NCBI GenBank assembly: GCA_965644295.1
Contig: CBFFRP010000431.1
Coordinates: 1-64,000, forward strand
Direction of reading: 5' to 3'
DNA: 64,000 nucleotides
Origin: Paraphysomonas bandaiensis
Lineage: Eukaryota; Chrysophyceae
The notes under the pieces: model-generated
What the model was told of the DNA's origin: nothing
The model's input: the letters and a program-made list of their open reading frames with translations, nothing else
Databases searched by the model: none
Program-made: the position numbers and the translations under genes
Shown here: piece by piece, positions 9,918-23,800 of the stretch
How the letters are laid out: each line of letters opens with the position of its first letter
Numbering within the stretch: position 1 is the stretch's first letter

Positions 9918-12871
9918 TTAAGGCATTGCAGCTCTAACCTGTCGCTTGTTAACAGCATCTTTAAATAGCTTTCTTAACTCTTCGTAACGCTTAGTCCCTT
10001 TCGCGAGGTCAAGAGGAGTTTTATGTGTCTATAATTCAGACGTTACATAGAATACACACAATATAAACGCAATTACCGCATCACGCTGCTGGTACTTGCA
10101 TCCGTGTAAAATTAGCAGTCGTATGACATCACTCATTGCTGGAATAAAGTCATCCGGAGCATCACAATACGCAATCACAGCATCATGCAGTGCAGAATGC
10201 CTCTTTTCATAGCAAACCACATCTTTTTTTATCCCCATACTAAGTAGCATTTGAGCCACTTCCTTGCTGCCGCCATTACATGCCCAGTGTAGTAATGTAC
10301 CGCCAAGCTATATATACATTTCACAAGTAAATTCATTTCAATCAATCAATAAATAAAAAACTTTACCGGGTCTCTACTGTTGAGAAGCTCTGGACTCTCC
10401 AGTAATCTTTGTTTAAGACTAGATACTTCTCCTTCACTGGCTTGATATCTGAGCTCTGCGGGCATGTCGATATGTGCATTTTTCATTTTGTTGTCAAAGT
10501 CTGTCGTTGCTGCACTTCCTTGTGACTGCCAATCTGGATTCATCGTTTGCATTTCAAATGTTGGCACTACTTCCGGATTATCGGGATCGAATATTGCGTA
10601 TGTTTTCATGGCGTCCTGAATAGCCACATCACTCATTCCGATTTCATAGCTACACATCATGTTGTAGCGCTCTCGGGCAAGAATGAGGTGTGACTTATTC
10701 ACTAGATCGCTATAAGTTTCTGACATCATGGCAATAAGTAGATTCAGCATTAGAAGTACAATGCACACATTGTATAGAACACTGAGAATTTGATGTATCC
10801 ATAAAATGTTAATTGACATCCCGCTGTCATCAAATATATCCAAATTCTGCCCGTCCACGGTGTATCGAAATATCCCCCATATACTGGCAAAGAAGCTCTC
10901 AAATCCTCCCGCAACAGTACGATCCTCAGTCATGATGGTTAATACCGCATGCGCCGAACCAAACCCAAATAATATTGTTATATACACGAAGAAAAATAGA
11001 GGTATATCTTTCATCAAGATGTTCGAAACGATGACCACAAAGTTCCCAGTCGCTTTGAACCCCATTAATATGTAATATATACGTATCCAAGATGTTAGAG
11101 CTGTAAGTGCTATAGTGACACGCACAGGAGCATCCCCATCGAGATTATTCTTCCACAAAACAAACTTACTAACACACACAGCGGTAAACAGGGCAAATTC
11201 CACGGTGCTACATATATTCTCCAGTAGTGCGGCACCACGTATCGTTCCATTGCGGCCCCAGTGGTTCAATCCGTGAAGCGAAATTTGCTTCGCATCATTG
11301 TAGTACCCAAAAAACATGAGAAGCCACGTCAATGGGTACAGACACCATACCGCCCAATCCACTGCCGAGTCACCTTCTGAGTACGCGAAAAGGCAAATAA
11401 TCAACGTTATCAGAATAGTCCGTATGAGTCCAAACAATGATGACGCAAAAAATGTTGGGAACCCGAACCGCTCCCATTTTTTAGATATTATTTCAGACAC
11501 CTCAGGGATATCTAGCATATCTAGATGATTCATTCGACATATCCACTCAATAGCCCCAAGTTTTAGGAATTGCTTTTCTTCATGTGCCCTCTGCAATCCT
11601 AAACAACTTTCATACATTATATCTTCAGGAAGAGGTGGGTACGAAAGAAAATATTGAGTGACATTTTCTTTCGTTTTCGCTGACACATCGCATTCGGCAA
11701 AACTACTGTGGAGAAGGTTGTCAGGTTCTGGTGTTTTATCTTTGACCGTGTCGAGGTTTACCAAGTCAACTACTGAACAGTCAACGGGCCCGTAGCTCCA
11801 TAGTCTTGTAGTGCGCAGTTTTAGCATGTGTCGGAACATAGTAGATTTCCCACTTTTCGCAGCTAAAGTAAAAGGGGTTAATGACTCGTTATTGAATATG
11901 TGTATTAGCTGAGTGTACAGAAGATGTTTGACTTTCTCAGGAGGTGCTTCTCCGAGAGAGTCTTGCAGGCGGCCTCTAATGATATTCTCAGCATGAATTA
12001 TCACATAATCAAACATGCGCTCCAATTCGTGTAGAACACACAAATGAAGGGCATTATTTCCATGGCTGTCGACAAAAAATAAAGCGTTGGGATCGCATTC
12101 AACCAGCAAATCCAATATGTCCAAATCATTGGAGCACACTGCAAAATGTATGGGATATTCACCAAAATATACACCAATGCGGGTAAAGTGAGGTTGAAAA
12201 AAGTGTCCCAATGTACGGGCACTCAGAAGTTGAATAAGTAAGTCGTGGCGTTGCTCTTCTTGTCGATGAAAGTCTAATAGCCACTTCACTTCATCGTATG
12301 CACGATGAGCGATGGCAATATGCAGAATATTTTCTCCAAGGTATGGCATCATTCGAACATCATCGACTTTTTCAGTATACCTTAAAGTAGAAAGCTCTGG
12401 AAAATTTTTAACTAAATATCTCCCAATCTCAAAGTTTTGGTACAAGTAGGCAATATGAATGATTGTCGCACCAGCACCATCTGTCTTCTTCAACATATGC
12501 TCTCGACTGTCTTTCGGCCAACTGTTGATCAATTCTTCCAAAGCATTCAATTGACCATGACACACAAACTTAAAGGACTCCAATTGACGATGATCCGTAA
12601 TTTGCGACTCAACAAGCATTCTTCCAACTTTGAACATTCTTGTTTCCATAGACTCAAACTTCGATGCCAACAAATTCCCGCGGTTTATTTTCTTCAACAA
12701 TTGAACTTTGCGCTCTTTACTTCGCTGTGATTCACTTCGTTTGAGAAGCCTTTTCATTGGAGAGAACTTAGCAGGGGAAGTGCTAGGGTGAGGAGGAGAC
12801 ATCGCATTCTCCACAGCGGGATTTGGGGACTGTGGAGTGTCAACTGCAGGAGCAACTTTCATGCCTGACAT
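9918..12871 (-). CDS. Ankyrin-repeat TRP-type cation channel
   Basis: Three exons: 12871 (or slightly upstream) to 10367, 10307-10077 and 10028-9918, all in phase 0, giving about 948 residues from the first ATG. The open frame extends to 12916 without an ATG, so a 5' exon cannot be excluded. The N-terminal half has ankyrin repeats (GATIIHIAYLYQNFEIGRYL, ENILHIAIAHRAYDEVKWLL, GNNALHLC, LTPFTLAAKSGKSTMFRHML). A six-segment membrane block follows, with a pore-like stretch (FFASIWGIFRYTVDG) and a long S6 (LLMLNLLIAMMSETYSDLVN) as in TRPV and polycystin channels. After S6 two more ankyrin-like units occur (GGTLLHWACNGGSKEVAQML; SALHDAVIAY). It is probably a non-selective, Ca-permeable channel, but the gating stimulus cannot be told. 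The neighbour across 711 bp is the WD40 scaffold. Confidence 0.85.
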
Positions 12872-13582
12872 CGAGTGATCGATATCAATAATACCCACAG
12901 CAGATGAATTTAACAATCTCCTGGATCCTTAATATACTGATGTGATCGTACGGCAACAGATTAATTATGCTGTAGTTTATAGTCACAGTCACCAGCCATC
13001 CCCGTCTCATGTAACGTCCACATACATCTCATACGAAGATATCTGATATCCATTCTGAAAAACATGGAATTTTGCAGATGAAACAGCAAATTTTTATTCA
13101 AAAAATATCCTAGTTTTTCGAAAACTCTATGTATTTGGTACGGTGCTCTGGAAATGCAAAGTGTTCTTCAGCTTTCTTTGAATATTTCCTGCAGTATACC
13201 ATCCGTATTCTATGCATACGCAACCATCGAATTCTATGACTGGTGTACTGTTGTGTATGTACCACAGACACGTAGAGCAGTACGTCTGCATACACTTTGT
13301 CGTATTACACAGGTACATCTATAGTACATACCCTACAGAGGGATATTCATCTATAGAGGGATATCCTACAGCAGTACTGCCTCTGTATATCCTGTTAAAA
13401 AATAATGCAGTTCGAATTCCCGCATTGGAATTATAACAATCACCATCTCATCACATTCACTCCAACGAAAGAGTGTTGGATACATATATTCACTATCATC
13501 CATGGTGTGATAGTAACGCTTGTAATAATTGTAATTGACGTGAATTATTAATAAAGATTTAGAAGATTTATTATTAAAATAA
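12872..13582. promoter_or_regulatory. Shared divergent 5' region (TRP channel / WD40 scaffold)
   Basis: About 710 bp head-to-head. A tract at 13250-13400 is dense in GTAC, CAGTAC and tatag/gagggata repeats; ctatagagggatat and its near copy flank 13345. The small frames here overlap on both strands and look spurious. Function as a bidirectional promoter is inferred from position only. Confidence 0.45.
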
Positions 13583-16500
13583 ATGACCTCATTAAACCCC
13601 TCAGAGAGCTCAGATAGTCTGACACTCACTCGTGTGATTGGACAGACATCACTGGGGAATGCAACCTTTTGTTCCGCATCTCCTGGATATGTCGCATACG
13701 CAGCCGGTTGTGTGGTTGTTTTATATAATCCTCAAACTAATAAACAACTGGGATTTTTTCGAGTTAGTCGAGCAGTCTCGTGTCTATCTTTCAGTCATGA
13801 TGGGAAGTTTATTGCGATTGGAGAACGAGGTCGTCAGCCTTGTGTCTCTGTGTGGGAGACTAGTACGTTTAGCCAGCTTATTTCCTTCACTGGGCACCAA
13901 CATGGAGTTGCACATGTTATGTTTTCACCGAACGGTTTGTACTTAGTTTCCGTCGGGTTCAAACATGACAAGCAGCTTCTCTTATGGGAATGGGCAAGTG
14001 AGCGTTTGATATGTACCCATAAAATTGAGAACAAAGTCAATGCTATCAGTTTCCATTCTAGTGGCAATTTCTTTGTGACATGTGGTGATCGTCACTTAAA
14101 ATGGTGGTACTTGATTACGGATAACACCCCAAACAGTGAACATATTGTAACGGGAATAAACGGTCGCCCTGCAAGTATTTTAGAAACACAAAGAAATTCT
14201 AATTTTGTAGACGTTCTGTGTCCCACAGGTCAGCATGATAGTGCACTGAGGAGTAACGTGTATTGTACTACTTCCACTGGACTACTGTGCTTAGTGCATG
14301 AGTCCAGACTTATGGACAAGTGGGTTCAGCTGGACTCTCCGGCCTCTTTTTGTTTAGCGTTGACATCTTCTTTGCTTCTCGTCGGGTGTACGAATGGGAG
14401 AATTTACGCCTTTTCTCCAGTATCTCTGGAATATATCGCTACCCTTCCATTGCCCGGTCCCCTATGCAACGGTACGAGTGAAGGCAGTATCCAGTCCCCG
14501 CGTTCATCCGGCACTTCATCAACCTCCAAACTTCAGTACCCTGCATGTTACGGATTGTGCGCTGTACCATTGACTTCATACGTTGCCGCTTCCTATGCAG
14601 ATCGAAGTATTTTTATATGGGATGTCAGTGATGTATTGAATGTGGCCAGATATCGTTCCTTTGTATTTCACCGCTCTTGTATTTGGGATCTTCAATTTGT
14701 GGAAGCCTCTTCTTCACTTCCAACGTCAGTGTCAAGTGAAGATATATCTGATCCACTCCCGTTACCGCAAGGCACATTTATAACATGCGGTGCTGACAAC
14801 ACTGTTCATGTATGGAATATCGATCCCAAACTCCAACGAAAGAGCAAGTTCAGATCGTCCTATAGCAGAGACTTGCTGCACTCATTTTACCTAGACGCAG
14901 GGGATGTCGACATCTCTGCAAGCGTGGATTACTCCAGCAGTGCGCCGGATACAGAGCTTCCAGACAGACAGCAGGTAGAGGGCGTTTCCATCTTTCGAAT
15001 GCAATGTTTTCTTTATACTTGTTGTCCTGACAATGCACATTTGGTATTGTCATATTTTGCACTTCATATTTTACCAGATGCTCACTCAATAACATCTCCG
15101 TTTGTGTTCCTGTAAATTCACTTCACATGTTTCCTGATTGCAATGGTTTCTGAACGGCAGGGTCGACTAGCTGCAAGGTGTTTAGCTGTGCATCCTAATG
15201 GAAGTGAAGTCGCCTGTGGGGACCGTCGCGGATTGCTTCACATATTTGATCTTCGAACAATGAAACCTGCGGAGGGAACAGCAAATGGTGTGCGTGCACA
15301 TGCGGCAGAAATTCTAAGCCTCAACTACTCCCCTTATATGGCCTCTTCTACACCCGAAGAAATCACATCGGACGCCGACAGAGACCTAGTGTTTTTGGCT
15401 TCCGGCGGTAGAGATCGATTGGTTCATGTATTTGATGCCTCTCCAAGTAATTCTACGGGGTGCGGCTCATACACTCCTGTAACAACCCTGGATGGCCATT
15501 CTTCGTCAGTAACAGTGGTGAAATTTAGCTCAGATGGAAAACGATTAGTAAGCTGTGGCGGTGATAAAACGATGGTGTTGAATGCTGTGAAGGGACGAGA
15601 TATATCCCGTGCGCGCACTATCAATACACCTCACGGTACAATCAATGGTATGGCACTGGATGCAGCGACAAATAAGTTTGCAGTGTCCACGGGTCAGGAT
15701 AAAAGAATCAATGTCTGGAATATAACATCAGGAAAACTGATGCGCTCGTATAGACCAAGTGATGTAAATGGCGAGTTGTATAAATGTGCTATGGATCCGT
15801 CAGGTACGAGCTTCATTTGTATTGTCAGTGCAGTGTAATTCTGCCATGCCTTATCACTGTTCGTGTGCTTAAAATTGAACGAAATGTTACTATGTAATCG
15901 CACAGTATACATTCTACACTGCATCTTCAATAAAAACACGGTTTAAACTAGCTATGTACTGCTACTGCAGGAATGTTTGTCGCTACATGCTCTTTCGATA
16001 AATATATCCGCCTTTACGATTTCTTCTCGGGGGAGCTTATCCAGCAGGCATGTGCAGCGTATTTCACATGTGTACAATAGACTCAGTACACTCGTGGTGA
16101 CATATTTTTCTCTTTTGTAGGTATCTGGTCATAGCGATTTAATCACTGGTGTAAAATTCTCCTCCGATGGACGATCTTTGTACTCCGTTGGAGGTGATGG
16201 ATGTATTATGATATGGGACCTTTCACAAGATCTTGTAGAAGCAATGCAAGATCGTCTTGTGGAACTGTTTGCCAATGCGCAAAAGAAAAAAAAAGTGGTA
16301 GATGAAAAGGCTAGACTAGCCAGCAGTGGCCAGTACGACAAACTTGCGGTTAAAAATATTTCCGCAAAGGCGTCGGCCATTCGCGCCAGTGGTGGTGTTC
16401 GCACAGGAGGGGGCTTGGCTCAAAAACATTCTTCTGAACCCTCCTCTGATGAAAATTCGATGGGGGTGGTGGGTACGAGTGTAAGTTCAAGGCCAGCGAC

Positions 16501-18915
16501 CGTGGACAGTTCTGGTGGGAGCGCCAGCACACATTCTGTGGGCGATCGTCCGGCCACCAGCGCAGGTGCGGCGCAGATGCAGCTAGGGAAAAAAGTATCT
16601 GCTGCTCGTATGCCCGCCTGGGCGGCCCGTGGGGAAGGGAAATGTACTACCTCAGCCAGTGGAGTTGCACCCCCCCCTGCTGCGGGCAAGTGGGCCTCTC
16701 GAGTAGATCCGAATTTACAAGTCCTTGGACAACCACTGGTGAGTGGCGACAGGCATAAATTGACGTTGGAAATGACGGTGGAAGAAGCCACGTGGAAAGG
16801 GCATCCGCAACAGCAGTCTGAACCTGTTCCGTCCCCAAGTAAACTTGCCCACACATTAGAAGATTCGGACGACGTTCTCATCGATATTGACCAACGCGAC
16901 GATGTGACCCTAAGTAGCACGGATAGTGAAGACGGGGGTGTGGTCGGTGCGCAGAATGAGAGTGATGAAGCAGAGGAAGACAGTTTAAATAGGACAGGGT
17001 CAAATTTGGATAGTTTGGAACAGGAGGCAATCAAGCTGGAGTCGTGGCTGGAGAGGAAGGTAAATTCGTTAACTAGTTCGATGCAATCCATCTTCTGTTC
17101 CCACTTGCTAATGCGTTACGATGCCGTAACCAGTTTTGCTTTTTGTCATTTTACGTAGATGTATTTTGATCACTAATCATGCTGTTGTACTAGTTAAGGG
17201 AAGAAGTGGATCTTGATGAAGACCTATCTTCGTCTCTCAAAAAGATTAATAATCCATCGGGCGAGTCGAATGATGCGAGTGTTGTCCCACAACAATCCAA
17301 GGCACTTCTCGGAAATTCATTATCATCTGACTTTTTCAAGAATATCAAACAGTCGTCTACACCGGCCAGAGTAAGTTGATTTCAGAGTCATACTGTACTG
17401 CATATGAGTTTTATTTGTGCGTATTTGTCTAATTTAAAAAGTTTGGTATGCTTTTAATTCACTTTTGATTTGGACATGTAGGTCGGAAATCGGGGCGATG
17501 ACCTTCTCCCTGTTCCTCCTCCCGAGTATTCTCCCACTGACGACAACATCGACGGAAACCCAGTCGCTGAGACAGAGACTGCTACTGATGAAAGCGGTTC
17601 AGTAAAGCGGTCATCGGGGTCTCTTTCGGATGCACTATACGCGAAGAGACAGGAAACTGCCTGTGCGGTAGCGCAAATGAGGGAAAGACTGAGGGTTATG
17701 GGTATACTAGATCGTACAAAGAACTTAGCCACAGGAAGTGAAGCGTCTGAAGGTGGAGTTGGTAAAACTACTGAAGAGCGAAGTGTAGAGCCTTCTGAAG
17801 GAGACGAAAACGTATCAGTTGCTAAGGACACAGAGAAGGGGAATGAAGTCGATATGACGAATTCTTCACACCCTCCTCCCCCTCCGCCCACTGATGTCAA
17901 GGTTTGTAAAGAAGAGTCAGGAGGAGAGTCAGATGATGATACAGCAAGTACAGCTTCTGGTGGATCGGATATTGCTCCTGTGGTATGCAACACATCATTT
18001 ATAATTCATTGTCAGCGTATAGTACTATTGAGGAAAATTGCATCACTCTAGTGAGTTTGATAGACATCATTTTTTTCTCAGGTGATGGAGGCTGAATCCA
18101 ATCAAGAATCGGAGTCGAAATCTACTGATGCAACAGCATCGCAGCCCACTGATGACACTGCATTGATGACCAATGAGGAGCAGACGTACAGAGATATCTT
18201 GCGGTAAGACTGCTTGCCGTCTATAGTTGCATTTATTTGTTATTGCTGTGATGTTGCTCATAGTGATCTCCAAGACGTGTCTACTAAAGCAATCAGTGCT
18301 TATAACGATTTGATGCGACGGAAGCAATCTACGCACACAGGCGGTTCGATGACACCTGCTGTCGATACCTCGCTTAATATTGCATCTGAGGCCTCTGAAG
18401 CTGGTCACGAGAAACCTATAATCGCACCTGAAGTCAACTCAAGCAGTGCGTATGTTAAGCCAATCCCCTCGCAATCTCCCATGGGAAAGAATGCTTCTGG
18501 TAATAGTGCAAACCCTTCTGCGAATTGGATGTCTCACCCGGGGCCAACCAACGCTATAGATGGCTTGCTGGGAGAGTTTGAGAATAGCTTTGAGAGAATT
18601 GCCTCCGTAGCTGGCTCGCTATTAGCACGAAGCCGTAGTATTCGAGGAAGTGGACAGTCTGCTGCGAATGTCTCCGATTCTTACTCTCTTTTGGGTGCAC
18701 GACAATCTGCTATATACCCTATGCAGAGCAATGAGGGAGGGTCAATGCATTCTTCTCAGCTTGATGGGAATTTAGATATGCTATCGGAAGATGCAACTAT
18801 GTCCAGTGAAAGTGCTGCAGAGGTTTCTGCAATTCTAGAGAAATACTCAGATAAGCTGGTGACTTTAGTTAGTGAAAAGATGTTGGCGTCATCTCAACAA
18901 AAAAATCCATTGTAA
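13583..18915 (+). CDS. WD40-repeat scaffold of the MABP1/WDR62 family
   Basis: Eight exons join without frame breaks: 13583-14974, 15161-15803, 15971-16071, 16121-17059, 17194-17370, 17482-17982, 18082-18203 and 18264-18915, giving 1508 residues. The first ~720 residues form two WD40 propellers. The opening AAGCVVVLYNPQTNKQLGF and the LLLWEWASERLICTHKIENK repeat are characteristic of MABP1/WDR62. Later units include GGRDRLVHVFDASPSN, VVKFSSDGKRLVSCGGDKT and VSGHSDLITGVKFSSDG. The rest is disordered and Ser/Glu-rich, with short helical stretches (MRERLRVMGILDRTK) and a C-terminal helical region after YRDILRDLQDVSTKAI, resembling the family's C-terminal dimerisation part. Known relatives act as JNK-pathway and centrosome/spindle-pole scaffolds; a microtubule-organising role here is an inference. 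Confidence 0.85.
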
Positions 18916-20851
18916 TGCATTGATTTGGCATTGATTATCAACTGGTACTTGCAACCTTGGTTCAATTTAAATACTAAGCCTTGTCTTTTACTTTTCTGGT
19001 ATTTGCGTTATACTGTATGAATGAACCAGCATGCTAGGTTAACCCATGGCGATGAATATTATGGAATCGTTAAAATAACACTGGTCAACACTTTTGAGTA
19101 AATAGCATTGCGTTTATTTCGTGATACTCTTATAAATTGCCACCCTCAGTAATAGCAATAATAAATATGTAGCTGTTCAGAAAATGTACACGTAAGTATC
19201 GTAGTGCACGATAAGGTTTTACTTACCCACAGGATACAAGGAGGACGGAAAGCCCAATTTCTAAATTTGGCCAAGAGGGACGAAAACTAAAATCTTGAAG
19301 GTATAGCTCTTTGTAAGCTGCTTGCAGGTAGAAGAAATATGTGTTGCTCGATTAGAATTAAGTATAAACTAATGAACACAAATGTATTGTTTCGTATCAG
19401 AAGTATCTACATAAGGGAATGATAGTTGTACTAACTTTTAATTCGAAACAATAAATTCCTGAATTTCAATAGTAGTTACAACAATTGTATACCTACCACA
19501 GGAGGATATAGAGGGAATAGCGACTGCGAGGTATTGAAATTCGTACACAGTACAATGATGTTGTAATAATTAACGTACTGAATTCAAAATTGAGATGAAC
19601 AAACAATACTTCTTGTTATCTAAGTATTTTGCCAGTTTTTTTCAAAATATATATATTATCTAAATATTTAATGGTTATTTAGTTGTGTATTTTGTTTATC
19701 AGTAGAGAGGTTAATAAAAAACTGAAGAATAATATCACACAAAACACAAATATATAATATTATATATATGTCATTAATATAATTGGATAAATTATGTACG
19801 AAAGAATCACACATCGCTTGTTGTTCAACTGCCTTTTTTATTCCACGGGTGGTGATTCATGCGCGAAAACACAATGCTCTGAAAGCCGAGGGGTCATACT
19901 CTTGATCAAATCAGTAATATATAACAATCTCAGCTTTATTGAATAAATAATCAACCTTATTGGTTTTGGTATTCAAGTGCTTCATGCTGTGGTATAGAGT
20001 TTGCTTGTTAAGACGTGGATTTTCTCGTAAAATATTTGATTTTCGAAGTAAAAAATGCCGTTTTTTAACAAATTTTCAGTGTAAAAAGGTGGTATTTTTA
20101 TATCAATTAATTGTCATCATTCATTGACAATTAATTGAACCAAGCTGGAGTCAATTATAATTGCAATTAATTGAAAAAGAATTAGTTGATACGCAGCCCC
20201 TGGTAACTAATACAAGTCGATGTGATGCTCAAACCTGGTCGCTTTATTGGTGGATAGTAGATACTAAAAGTAACATTGTTATGTTAAAAATTTACAGGTC
20301 TGAGTTTTCAACGCAATTACTATTAACTTAAACTTCTATTAGACTTAAATTTCTACAGAAGTAGTTACATATAGCAGTACATATAGTACAAACTACCCAT
20401 ATATATATGCACTCAAAATTGAGATATTAAAAATATTCCAATGAATTGAAGCAGGTTGTAGGGAGTAGTGAATTCTTCTTTGCAATTCAGTTATTACAAT
20501 CTCAGTAATTGACAATTAATTGTTAATGTATACAATATCGTTCACTAAATTGATATATATTGGTTGAAGAATAAGCATTGTGTGAATACTGAATACTGTC
20601 GTGTTGTGCCTGTGGAATTAATTTGTAACTTCAATGTCTTCAGACACCCATCATACATTCCTCGGACTTTATAAGGGCCATCAAAATATATGCACAAAGC
20701 GGTAGTAAATATAAACTGACGAGCTCTTTATTAAATTGTAGATGCGTAGATGCCGATTAATTTCAATTAGCTACTTGCCAACATAGTCTTCAGATATAAC
20801 TATTTGAAACGCCTAACGCAGTACGAAATCCATATACCTCGATATCTCACA
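18916..20851. other. Long AT-rich tail-to-tail intergenic region
   Basis: No gene seen in about 1.9 kb between the 3' ends of the WD40 and PH scaffolds. It holds four exact copies of the palindrome CAATTAATTG (20104-20113, 20128-20137, 20164-20173, 20513-20522) and many poly-T/AT tracts. I do not see retroelement-family motifs here. Confidence 0.5.
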
Positions 20852-23800
20852 TTACAGTAGAACCTTATCATCTCCACAAAGGTCTTTGAGCTTGTCGACA
20901 GTGATGGCACCACCCGGCTGTCTAGCCAGTTCTTGCCAACCTTTCACGAAGTCCTCTTCGGACAGAAAACCGTCGTTTTGCTTGTCGAACCTGTAGAAAA
21001 CAATGCATTAGCATAGAACATATCATTATATATGAGTAAAAAGCACCAATCCATACATATCCATTCAAATATGCTACACGTACTTTTGGAACATCTGCAT
21101 TTCCTTAAACAGATTTCCTTTATCAGCCGACACTAATCTCCATATGGTGCTGAAATGAAGTGGTTGAATGACCCGCTTTCCAGAAGGGTCCACACGAGAA
21201 TAAGCATTAAATATACTGGCCATTTCAGCAGGGGTAACAATGGTATCATGCACAGATTTCTCTGCCGCCTTGCGTTCTTCTTCTAGCCTCTCCTGACGAG
21301 TCTTCATTTTACGTCCTTGCGAGCGGAAACTGGCAGCCTTGCGACGGCCACTGGACCGAGCAGAGCGGCGAGCCGAAGTACGAGGTGCAGATTGCGTGGC
21401 GGAAGGGGCTAAAGTTGAAGCAGCAGAAGGCTCCTCAGCTTGCTGAGTATCACGAAATCGCGTTTGAGGAAACATAATACAACTCAAAAACATAAAGCTT
21501 ACCACGGCCGGTTTATATGTCTTGGCCTTAACCTGATTTAGCTGAACAGGTCCTCCTGTACCAGATGTAGCTGGAGGAGGGCTGGCTCTGCCGGCAGGAG
21601 GTGCCGGTGGCTGTCGTCCAGCCGCAGCCGCAGCAGCTACTTTCTTGAGGTGATCAGTATCAGGTAAGGGCATTGGTGGAGATGCTGATTGGTCCTCTTC
21701 ATCCTCGGACTCCGAGCTCTCAGCCTCTGAGTCGTCTTCGTTGCGACCCTCTTCATCACTATCAACACCCACATCGGCATGAACACTAGCGCGAGCAGTG
21801 ACGGCCTGAAGACAACATATTAGCATGTGGTCATACTGCAAGGATGCAATGTACAAAATAGATACACACATTGTAAATTGCATCAGCCTCCTCTTCCTTC
21901 ATTTCCTCGCTGAGTCGTTCAGCCGCTCTTTCCTCAGCCTCCAATTCTGCATCGAGCGCAGCCGCCTCCGCTGCAAGCCGAGCTTCTTCCTCTTCGGCCC
22001 GTCTCTTTTCCTCGGCCTGCAAACGAGCCAACAGGTTCTGTGCAGTATCCACAAGAGGGTCCTGGAGGTTAATCGTAGCAGCAGACATGAGAGCCTCAAC
22101 AAGTGAATCCATACTCTCGAATGATAGAGCAGAAGTGAGAGCTGCTTTTACCTCTTCCATTGCAGCTTTCTCTTTGCGCATAGCTATCAATTTATCACGT
22201 GCTCTGTCGACTAGTTCCTGCTCCACAAGTGCTTCCTCCGCGCGAGAAATAGCATGTGATAGCTCATCTACAGTATGTGGTGTGGCTACCTCCAGTGCAG
22301 CGGAGAGAGCAGCTGTCGCATCGGCTTTGGCTTGTTTTGCAGCCTCTTCCTTCGCCAATAACGAGGCAGATAATGCCCGAGCATCATTTAGGGCCCAAAC
22401 TTCTGGTGCAATGTCCAGACCCGACACATTTTCGATGACATCATTAAGTTGTTTCAAATCCAGAGCAGCCATGGCAGTGGTCAGCTGAGTAGTTGCGTCG
22501 TCAATGCTTTTTTTCTTTCTCTCTGAAGCCTCCAGTTTCAGTCGCTCCTCCTCGGCCATGGCCGCACGTCGACGGGCTTCCTCTTCTTCCGCTTTTCGAC
22601 GAGCTTCTGCTTCCGCCCGGGCCTTCGCCTCGGCCTCTTCCTTCGCTCGTTTAGCTTCCGCCTCAGCCCTCGCGCGTGCAGCTATCGCTTCTTCACGAGC
22701 TCTTTGTTTTTCCGCCTCCTCAGCCTCACGTTTACGTTCCATTACCAATATGTGTGATCCACCATTCGCAATAGCAATCGCATGGTAAAGCATACTCGCC
22801 CAGTCCATCATTTCATCCATTGTTTCTCCCTGCATGGTCAGACTGGTCACGCCAGACACAAGACGGAAGCAAAAGAATCGGCCAGTCTCGGAACTCGGCA
22901 TGAGGGACACTGCGCTGCCCATGAGAGGAACGTCCCCTTTGACTTCCGTGCTGTTCTCATTTTCCCGGTACGTCAACCGACCCTCAGCCAGAGAAAACCA
23001 ACGACGTTGCCAGTTTTTCTGTGAGTTTCCGCGTCGCTGCCGAGAGAGCTTCACCAAATATCCAGTCTTTCGAGGTGCGCGACGGAAACCCAAATGCAAT
23101 GGCGGCTTCCAATTCTTTAGTTTCTCTATCGTCTGAGCGTATGACTTAAGAATACAAGATTCACCATTGATAGATGTCAGAGCAGAACCAATAGAGACCC
23201 CCGTATCGCGAAGGTTGGAAAGTTTAACGATAGCCCACTCGCCAGACCGCTCCAATACCACACCAAGTGGTTTATCTTCGAGAAAAGACACTTCATAGAA
23301 AATATCTTCTTCGACACGGTTAAGGGCAGCGTTAATCAACGGGTCATTTTCCTCTGGTTGAGAGTTTGCGATGGACGCACGGATAGCGTGAATCCAAGCG
23401 GAGGTACTCTCCCTAGAGTCCGACATCACATGCAACACTTTCTTGGATGTGACCAGTTCGAAGGCATACAACCCAAGATTAGTTTCAAAGACACTGCAGT
23501 TCGGATGAATATCGTACATGTCCACCACCTCCATGTGGCCATCAACATTCTTTTCCATCACCAGGATCTCCGACATAGTCAGGACAAAATAGTACTCATC
23601 CCATATATCTCCTCCCTTAGGTGGACGCATACGCAATTTCCCCCTCTTTGTTGCGTTCTCATATGCGTTTTCAATACGCTTCACAGTAGCCTTTTCCACA
23701 GCCACGAACTTCTTTAGAATGTTCATAATAGCAGCCTTCCATATTTGATACTCATTCTCGTTCTGCTCAAAACGCAACCCAAGCCTAAATAAAAATTACA

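Noticed and set aside
13110-13436. Frames on both strands upstream of the WD40 gene
   Set aside because: They read through palindromic tracts on both strands; no conserved features, best seen as promoter sequence.
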